Shown here: piece by piece, positions 58,748-64,000 of the stretch
How the letters are laid out: every line of letters starts with the position of its first letter
How positions within the stretch are numbered: position 1 is the first letter of the stretch
Assembly (NCBI RefSeq): GCF_040629175.1
Contig: NZ_JBEXUX010000019.1
Location: 62,001 to 126,000 of the forward strand
Reading direction: 5' to 3'
Origin: Embleya sp040629175
GTDB taxonomy: Bacteria > Actinomycetota > Actinomycetes > Streptomycetales > Streptomycetaceae
DNA length: 64,000 bases
The notes under the pieces: model-generated
Told to the model about the DNA's origin: nothing
The model's database searches: none
What the model saw: only the letters and a program-made list of their open reading frames with translations
Translations under genes and position numbers: made by a program

Positions 58748-59185
58748 TCAGGCGGCCTTTGCCCGGCCTTCGGAAACCTGGCGCAGGGCGTCGTCGAGGT
58801 CGGACTGGGCGCGTTGCAGCCAGGCCGTGGTGATGTCCACGGCGTCGCCGAGTTCGCCGCTGCGCCGGTGCAGGTGCAGTTGCTCACCCTCCTCGGCGGC
58901 GCGGGCGTGCTTGATCGCGTGATGGATGCGCCCGGCTGCGGCGAGTTCGCCGCCCGCCACCTGGAGCCAGGCGCGGGTCGTCGCGTCGGCGACCTTGTCG
59001 GTGTTCGCGGAGTCGGTCAGCGCCCGCGCGATCGCCTCGATGCTCTTGCCCGCCAGCTTGCGTGTCGCCAACGCCGGTGGCAGACCGGGGAGTTGGTCCA
59101 GTTCGGCCAGGATCACACTCTCCAGCAGGGCCAGGCCGTACGTCACTCGGCCCAGTTTCAACAGATACTCGTCATCCGGAATCAT
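58748..59185 (-). CDS. Hypothetical helical protein
   Basis: 145 residues, MIPDDEYLLKLGRVTYGLALLE at the start. The sequence is strongly helical with one Ala-rich stretch, no signal peptide and no membrane segment. It has the look of a small four-helix protein. No ribosome binding site is seen; CACAAT six bases before the ATG could be a weak -10 box. I do not recognise the family. Confidence 0.65.
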   Translation of the reverse strand: MIPDDEYLLKLGRVTYGLALLESVILAELDQLPGLPPALATRKLAGKSIEAIARALTDSANTDKVADATTRAWLQVAGGELAAAGRIHHAIKHARAAEEGEQLHLHRRSGELGDAVDITTAWLQRAQSDLDDALRQVSEGRAKAA

Positions 59186-59439
59186 CGAGCCATTGTGCGA
59201 TACGGGTCGGACACGATCGCGACACCACACGGCGTGTCGCACCCAATGCAGCCGGACGCGCCGGGCTCTGCGCTCCCGGGGCCCGATCCGGTGGCCTCGA
59301 CGGCTGCCGCAGGCATCCGCGTCGTCGGCCGGAGCAAGGAGCCGCCCGACGACTGGGGGTTGGATCACCGGGCGGTCCGGGCACCGACCACGGGGGTTGT
59401 CGGCGCATCCGCAACGATCCGCCGACCAACCGCCCGCGC

Positions 59440-60882
59440 TCAGTGCGCCGGTCGGGAGTGTTTGGGCAGCAGGCCGACCAGGAGAAGCGCGAGGAGGTAC
59501 AGGGCGGCGCAGATGCCGAAGACCCATTGCGCGGCGTGGAAGTAGGACTGCGTGGTGCCGTGGGCGGCACGGGAGAAGAACACCGTGCCGAGGGCGGCGA
59601 CACCGATGGCTCCGGCGAACTGTTGCACGGCGTTGAGCATGCCGGCACCGGTGCCGACCTCCTCGGCCGTGGCGTCGCCGAGGATGAAGTCGAAGAGCGG
59701 GATGAACATCAGGCCCGCGCCGAAGCCGGTGAGGAACAACGACGGCGCGAGTTGCCACACGGTGATGCCGGTGTTCCAGTGCACGGTGGACCACCACAGG
59801 GCGAGCAGGCCGACGATCGCGACGGACAGGCCGATGCGCATCGTGGCACGGCCGAGCTTCTCGGCGAGCACGGCACCCGCGAGCAGGACCGCGACGGCGG
59901 TGCCCAGCGCCCAGGGGATCAGGGTGAGGCCGGTGTGCAAGGGCGTCCAGTGCAGGCCGAGTTGCAACAACAGGTTGATGACCAGGACGAACGCGCCGAG
60001 CGAGGCGTAGAAGCCGCCGACGATCAGCAGTCCGACGACGAAGCTGCGCCGGCGGAACAGGGACGGCGTGATGACCGGGTGCGGGCTGCGACGTTCGGAG
60101 GCGACGAAGAGCGCGAACACCGCGACCGAGGCGACCATCGAGAGATACGTCCAGACCGGCCAACCCAGCTCGCGCCCCTGGATGAGCGGGACGATCAGCA
60201 GCGCGGAACCCGCGGTGAGCAGCCCCACGCCGACGAGGTCGAGCCGGCTGCCCGGGTCCTCACCGGCATGGTGGGGCAGGACGCGGCGGCCGAGGACCGC
60301 GGCGGCGACGCCGAAGGGCACGTTGATCAGGAAGATCGAGCGCCACTGGCTGCCGAACAGGTCCAGGTGGAGCAGCCAGCCGGCGAGGATCGGACCGGCC
60401 ACCGTGGCCAGGCCCATGATCGGACCGAACGGCATGAGGGCCTTGCGCAGGTGCTCGGGCGGGAAGACGACCTTCACCAGTGCCATGCCCTGGGGGATCA
60501 TCACCGATCCGAATAGTCCCTGGAGCAGGCGGGCTCCGATCAGGAAGCCGGGACCGGGCGCGAGGCCGCAGGCCAGTGAGGCGAGGGCGAAGCCGTTCAG
60601 GCCGATCAGGAACAGGCGTCGGCGGCCGAGGATGTCGCCGAGCCGGCCGGAGGTGACCAGGCCGAGGGCGAAGGCCGCGGTGTAGACGGTCAGCACCCAT
60701 TGCAGGGTCATCGGGCCGCCGCCGAGGTCGGCGCGGATGGACGGACCCGCGAGGTTGGCGACGCTGGAGTCGATCAGGTCCATGATCTCGGCGATGAAGA
60801 CGACGGCCAGGACCAGCCAGGCCCGCCGGAGGGGGATCGGATCGGCACGGGAAGCCGTCAACGAACTTTGTTCAGTAGTCAT
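59440..60882 (-). CDS. MFS drug-efflux transporter, DHA2 (14-helix) family
   Basis: 480 residues with about 13-14 helices. The DHA2 signatures are FIAEIMDLIDSSVANLAGPSI in helix 1, GRLGDILGRRRLFLIG in loop 2-3 and GPILAGWLLHLDLFGSQWRSIFLINVPFG (motif C region and loop). It likely exports drugs by proton antiport. TTGACC-18 bp-TAGAAC on the minus strand ends seven bases before the ATG, predicting a leaderless mRNA. The divergent TetR gene is the likely repressor. Confidence 0.93.
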   Translation of the reverse strand: MTTEQSSLTASRADPIPLRRAWLVLAVVFIAEIMDLIDSSVANLAGPSIRADLGGGPMTLQWVLTVYTAAFALGLVTSGRLGDILGRRRLFLIGLNGFALASLACGLAPGPGFLIGARLLQGLFGSVMIPQGMALVKVVFPPEHLRKALMPFGPIMGLATVAGPILAGWLLHLDLFGSQWRSIFLINVPFGVAAAVLGRRVLPHHAGEDPGSRLDLVGVGLLTAGSALLIVPLIQGRELGWPVWTYLSMVASVAVFALFVASERRSPHPVITPSLFRRRSFVVGLLIVGGFYASLGAFVLVINLLLQLGLHWTPLHTGLTLIPWALGTAVAVLLAGAVLAEKLGRATMRIGLSVAIVGLLALWWSTVHWNTGITVWQLAPSLFLTGFGAGLMFIPLFDFILGDATAEEVGTGAGMLNAVQQFAGAIGVAALGTVFFSRAAHGTTQSYFHAAQWVFGICAALYLLALLLVGLLPKHSRPAH

Positions 60883-60912
60883 GAACTAAGTTCTAGGCGA
60901 CGAACTTAGTTC
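60863..60912. promoter_or_regulatory. Three GAACTWWGTTC operators between the MFS and TetR genes
   Basis: GAACTTTGTTC (60863-60873), GAACTAAGTTC (60883-60893) and GAACTTAGTTC (60902-60912) are spaced 20 and 19 bp, about two helical turns. The second and third are exact inverse copies. The first lies inside the transporter coding region, the others cover both divergent promoters. They are the likely binding sites of the adjacent TetR protein. Confidence 0.8.
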
Positions 60913-60933
60913 TGGTCAAGCTAGAATGTGCCC

Positions 60934-61686
60934 ATGCCCTCCGACCACCCGAGGCGGGGCCGAGCGGCCCGCCACGCACCACAGCCCGCCGATACCGCGC
61001 CGACGCCCTCGCGGAAGGCGCCGATCACCCTCGACCGCATCACCGACGCCGCCCTGCACGTCATCGCCACCGAGGGATACGACGCGCTCACCGTCCGCAG
61101 GATCACGCACGTCCTGGGGACCGGGCCCTCTTCGCTCTACGCGCACATCGTCAACAGGGACGACATCGACGACCTGATCATCGGGCGGCTCTGCTCCGAG
61201 ATCGTGCTGCCCGAGCCCGATCCGGCGAACTGGCAAGCGCAGACCCGCGATGTGTGCGGCCAGCTCCGCGACCGGTTCCTCGCGTACCCGGGCGTCTCCC
61301 GCGCCGCGCTCGCCATGCTCCCCACCAACCTGGAGACCCTCCGGGTCAACGAGGGCCTGCTCGCCATCCTGCTCGCCGGGGGCGTCGATCCGCAGCGGGC
61401 GGCCTGGGCCATCGACAGCCTCTCGCTCTACGTCAGCGCCTACGCCCTGGAGCGCTCGCTGCTCGCGCAACGACGGAAGCACCCGGACCACGAGTGGGTT
61501 TTCAGCCGAGCCGAACTGGTCGGCCGGTTCGAGGCACTTCCGGCCGACCGGTTTCCGCAGATCAGGCGGCACGCGGCCGAACTGACCTCGGGCGCGGGGC
61601 ACGACCGCTTCGACTTCGCCCTCGGCCTGATCATCGACAACCTCGTCCCGGAGCATCCCTCGACCCGGCCGGATCGGGTCGGGTAG
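60934..61686 (+). CDS. TetR-family transcriptional regulator (TetR_C domain)
   Basis: 250 residues. A basic N-terminal extension (about 1-28) precedes the helix-turn-helix (ALTVRRITHVLGTGPSSLYAHI, about 50-71). The C-terminal ligand domain resembles the TetR-class C domain. TAGAAT (60922-60927) ends six bases before the ATG, so the mRNA is probably leaderless. It should repress the divergent efflux pump and itself through the three GAACTWWGTTC sites, with an exported compound as inducer. Confidence 0.93.
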   Translation: MPSDHPRRGRAARHAPQPADTAPTPSRKAPITLDRITDAALHVIATEGYDALTVRRITHVLGTGPSSLYAHIVNRDDIDDLIIGRLCSEIVLPEPDPANWQAQTRDVCGQLRDRFLAYPGVSRAALAMLPTNLETLRVNEGLLAILLAGGVDPQRAAWAIDSLSLYVSAYALERSLLAQRRKHPDHEWVFSRAELVGRFEALPADRFPQIRRHAAELTSGAGHDRFDFALGLIIDNLVPEHPSTRPDRVG

Positions 61687-61867
61687 GTCGTCCGGGGTCG
61701 GCGCGAACTCGGCGGAATCCGCAGGGCGGTTCGGTGCCGACCCGATGTCCGCGGCTGCGACGCCGGCCGCGGGCGAGGCGGGTCGGGCGGGGCATCACGG
61801 GTGTGCGACCGGGGCGTTCCTCGGATAGAGTTCCGCGGCCGATCGGCCACGGAACCACGGAGGCGAC

Positions 61868-62548
61868 TTGTCCAACCATCCGGGATACCCAGGCCCCCAG
61901 GGCCCACCTCCTCCTCCGCATCCGAGCCAACCCAGGTGGGCCTGGTGGGTGGTGGGCATCGCCATCCCGCTGATCGGCATCTTCGTCACCATCGCCGTCA
62001 GTCGATCCGGGTCGGATTCGGATTCGAAGAGTCCGTCGGCGAATTCGGCCACCGTGCCCGGCACCTCGCCCCCGGCTGCCTCGCCGGGCGGGCAGAACCC
62101 GCCGGCCGGCGGTGCGGGCGGCCAGTCGGCGTCGAACACCCCGACGAACGCTGGTGGAACGGCGCGGGTCCTGTTCGGCCCGGGTCCGGTCACCGTCGAC
62201 CCGAACAAGCAGTACGTCGACTTCGACACCAGTCCGCCGCTGGTCTCCCAGTCGAACAAGGCCGTGGACCTCGCCTTCCTGTACACGCTGGGCGCGCCCG
62301 AGCTCATGACGGTCGGCTCCAGCAACACCCTGGCCGCGATCCCGCAGGGCGATCCGGACCCGACGCCGCAGGTGTGCGCCGAGGCGATTCGCAAGCGCGG
62401 CACCTACCTGGGCGGCGAACTCGCCCAGGGCACCCGCTTGTGCATGGTCACCAACGAGGGGCGCACCGGGTTCATCCGGGTGGACGGGCCGGCCGCCGCC
62501 AACGTTCCGCTGCGACTCCAGGCGACCGTCTGGGATCTTCCCGGCTGA
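61868..62548 (+). CDS. Membrane-anchored hypothetical protein
   Basis: 226 residues from a TTG with GGAGG four bases upstream. A Pro-rich cytoplasmic start (PGPQGPPPPPHPSQP) precedes one helix (about 24-46), a Ser/Gly/Pro linker and an extracytoplasmic beta-rich domain with two cysteines (PQVCAEAIR and RLCMVTNEG) that may pair. The layout is common in Streptomyces proteins of unknown function. TAGAGT near 61826 may be its -10 box. Confidence 0.75.
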   Translation: MSNHPGYPGPQGPPPPPHPSQPRWAWWVVGIAIPLIGIFVTIAVSRSGSDSDSKSPSANSATVPGTSPPAASPGGQNPPAGGAGGQSASNTPTNAGGTARVLFGPGPVTVDPNKQYVDFDTSPPLVSQSNKAVDLAFLYTLGAPELMTVGSSNTLAAIPQGDPDPTPQVCAEAIRKRGTYLGGELAQGTRLCMVTNEGRTGFIRVDGPAAANVPLRLQATVWDLPG

Positions 62549-62617
62549 GGTCGGGGGGTCGCCGTCGGCGCCGGCCGTCGGGTTTGCCGAGGGTCACCGC
62601 CGATGACCGCGGTCGGG

Positions 62618-62634
62618 TTTGCCAAGACGGCAAA
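62618..62634. promoter_or_regulatory. Palindrome upstream of the flavoprotein gene
   Basis: TTTGCC (62618-62623) and GGCAAA (62629-62634) form a perfect inverted repeat with a 5-bp centre, 54 bp before the start codon. It looks like a repressor-binding dyad; the regulator is not identified. Confidence 0.55.
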
Positions 62635-62688
62635 GAAGTTTGGCGGAATCGGCACCTCGGTCGCATGGTCGTAGTGGAGGTGGTCACG

Positions 62689-63708
62689 ATGACCGATCGG
62701 CTGATGGACGACGATTACGACGTGGTGGTCGTCGGAGGTGGTGCCGCCGGACTGGGCGGAGCGTTGACGCTGGCGCGGGCCCGACGCTCGGTGTTGGTGA
62801 TCGACTCCGGTGCCCCGCGCAACGCGCCGGCCGCGGGGGTGCACGGGCTGCCGACCCTGGACGGGATCGCGCCGGCGGAATACGTGGCCCGCGCCCGGGC
62901 CGAGGTGCGTGGCTACGGCGCCCACGTGGTCTTTGCCGAGGTCGACGCGGTCCGCCGTACCCGTGACGGGTTCACGGTGACGACGGCCGACGGTCGGGCC
63001 GTGCGTGCCCGTCGGTTGTTGGTGACCACCGGGCTGGTCGACGAATTGCCGGACGTACCCGGGCTGCGCGGCCGGTGGGGGCGGGACGTGCTGCACTGTC
63101 CGTACTGCCATGGTTGGGAGATCCGCGACCAGCCCGTCGGGGTGTTGGCCTGCGGCCCGCTGTCGGTGCACCAGGCGCTGTTGTTGCGCCAGTGGAGCGC
63201 GGATGTCACCTACTTCGCGCACACCATGCCCCCGAGCGACGAGGACGCGGAGCAACTGGCCGCCGTCGGCATCCGCGTGGTCGAGGGCGTGGTGGCATCG
63301 CTGGAGATCGCCGCGGACCGCCTCGTGGGCGTACGGCTGGGCGACGGCACCTTGGTCGCGCGTGCGGCGTTGGCGGTAGCGCCGCGGATGGTGGCCCGCG
63401 CCGGGTTCCTGGGCGGCATCGGATTGTGGCCGGTGGAGCATCCGTCGGGGGCCGGCGAGCACATCCCGGCCGACCCGTACGGCGCCACCGACGTACCGGG
63501 CGTGTGGGTCGCGGGCAACGTCACCGATCCCTCCGCCCAGGTCGGGACCTCGGCGGCCGCCGGCGCCGTCGCCGCGACCCGGATCAACGCCGACCTGGTC
63601 GCCGAGGCCACCCGATGCGCGGTCGCCGCCCGCCGGGACCCGTTCTCGGCGGACAACGAGGCCCGCGTGTGCGCGAGCGTGCTGGGCGACCGGCGCCACG
63701 GCCTGTGA
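62689..63708 (+). CDS. FAD/NAD(P)-dependent oxidoreductase, thioredoxin-reductase-like
   Basis: 339 residues from the ATG with GGAGG eight bases upstream. FAD motif VVVVGGGAAGLGGALTLARA (about 11-30), the redox-active CPYC within LHCPYCHGWE (about 138-147), a truncated NAD(P) region (VGVLACGPLSVHQALLL, lacking the canonical GxGxxA) and the C-terminal FAD motif VAGNVTDPSAQ. It resembles stand-alone low-Mr TrxR-like or gliotoxin-sulfhydryl-oxidase-like proteins of Streptomyces. It may form disulfides in a small molecule or protein. Confidence 0.88.
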   Translation: MTDRLMDDDYDVVVVGGGAAGLGGALTLARARRSVLVIDSGAPRNAPAAGVHGLPTLDGIAPAEYVARARAEVRGYGAHVVFAEVDAVRRTRDGFTVTTADGRAVRARRLLVTTGLVDELPDVPGLRGRWGRDVLHCPYCHGWEIRDQPVGVLACGPLSVHQALLLRQWSADVTYFAHTMPPSDEDAEQLAAVGIRVVEGVVASLEIAADRLVGVRLGDGTLVARAALAVAPRMVARAGFLGGIGLWPVEHPSGAGEHIPADPYGATDVPGVWVAGNVTDPSAQVGTSAAAGAVAATRINADLVAEATRCAVAARRDPFSADNEARVCASVLGDRRHGL

Positions 63709-63805
63709 GGCGCGGGCCGGCGGCGGCGCACGCTTTTGAGCGTCGTCGGCCGCCGACCCCGTGCGCTCGCGCCGGCCCGCCGCAGCTCCGGCCTAGACTC
63801 CGACC

Positions 63806-64000
63806 GTGGCCGGACAATCACGAACGACGACGAGTACGGCGCCGCTGTCGGGTGTGCGCTTCGTGGGGTTGCGCTTTCGGCTGGAGACGCGGGGGTTGCA
63901 CCGCCCGGTCCCGGTCGAGGTCGCCGCGCTCACCCATCACGGTCCGGGCGATCACGTCGCCTGGCGCGCACACGCCCCGATCGAACCGCCCGCGCCCGAC
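63806..64000 (+). CDS. N-terminal part of an unidentified protein
   Basis: 65 residues from a GTG to the window edge, without a stop. TAGACT (63794-63799) ends six bases before the GTG and no ribosome binding site is seen, so it is probably leaderless. The first residues (VAGQSRTTTSTAPLSGVRFVGLRFRLETR) give no family clue. No signal peptide is seen. Confidence 0.6.
   Translation, partial: MAGQSRTTTSTAPLSGVRFVGLRFRLETRGLHRPVPVEVAALTHHGPGDHVAWRAHAPIEPPAPD

Noticed and set aside
1..64000. tRNA, rRNA, riboswitch, insertion sequence, prophage or attachment site
   Set aside because: No cloverleaf, conserved riboswitch core, transposase, integrase or terminal inverted repeats were recognised by reading; a dedicated search was not possible.

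Overview
The window comes from a high-GC actinomycete of the Streptomyces/Embleya/Kitasatospora type. The supporting signs are very high GC at third codon positions, frequent GTG and TTG starts, a chaplin gene (a family of aerial-hyphae coat proteins), a SigE-type ECF sigma factor, Tat-dependent lipoproteins, an Eis-like acetyltransferase and a PASTA-less Ser/Thr kinase. No rRNA, tRNA, insertion sequence, prophage or CRISPR array was seen. The species is inferred, not proven.

Layout. 1-9.5 kb: a carbohydrate locus. It holds the end of a NodB polysaccharide deacetylase, a DeoR repressor, a secreted GH114 endo-alpha-1,4-polygalactosaminidase, an ABC sugar importer without its own ATPase (binding lipoprotein plus two permeases), a PfkB kinase, a GH4 glycosidase and a Gfo/Idh/MocA oxidoreductase. 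Together these read as uptake and breakdown of a galactosamine- or galactose-containing polymer. 9.5-11.3 kb: an Eis-like acetyltransferase and a chaplin with a His-rich tail.

11.7-31.8 kb: a 20-kb catabolic island of 17 genes. It has a ring-cleavage-type dioxygenase (HpaD-like), a semialdehyde dehydrogenase (HpaE-like), a fused FAH-RraA protein, a DapA-fold aldolase, two alpha/beta hydrolases, an amidohydrolase, a cupin, two unusual aldo/keto reductases, a zinc dehydrogenase, an SDR, an O-methyltransferase, a GntR/FCD regulator and a complete Liv-type ABC importer in which LivM and LivG are fused. Four promoter regions (near 11.67, 16.98, 20.40 and 29.71 kb) share an operator-like motif, so the island looks like one regulon. 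Its substrate is unknown. The best guess is an aromatic acid, amide or ester degraded by a homoprotocatechuate-like meta route.

31.8-45 kb: mixed chromosomal genes. These include an HdeD-like membrane protein, small secreted and leader peptides, a GNAT enzyme, an NmrA-like/Rrf2 divergent pair, an operon for a wall-anchored protein and a Tat-exported purple acid phosphatase, a GT2 glycosyltransferase with a polytopic membrane protein, an ECF sigma factor with a membrane partner, and a lone protein resembling Cse2/CasB of type I-E CRISPR systems. 45-64 kb: an LLM flavin enzyme, a NarL-class histidine kinase coupled to a HAD-like protein, Ku, a KdpD-like protein whose phospho-accepting His is replaced by Arg, an ArsR-SRPBCC fusion, a dienelactone hydrolase/MarR divergent pair, a Ser/Thr kinase, an MFS exporter/TetR divergent pair and a thioredoxin-reductase-like flavoprotein.

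At least eight genes, mostly regulators, have a TANNNT box six or seven bases before the start codon and no ribosome binding site, so they are predicted to be leaderless.
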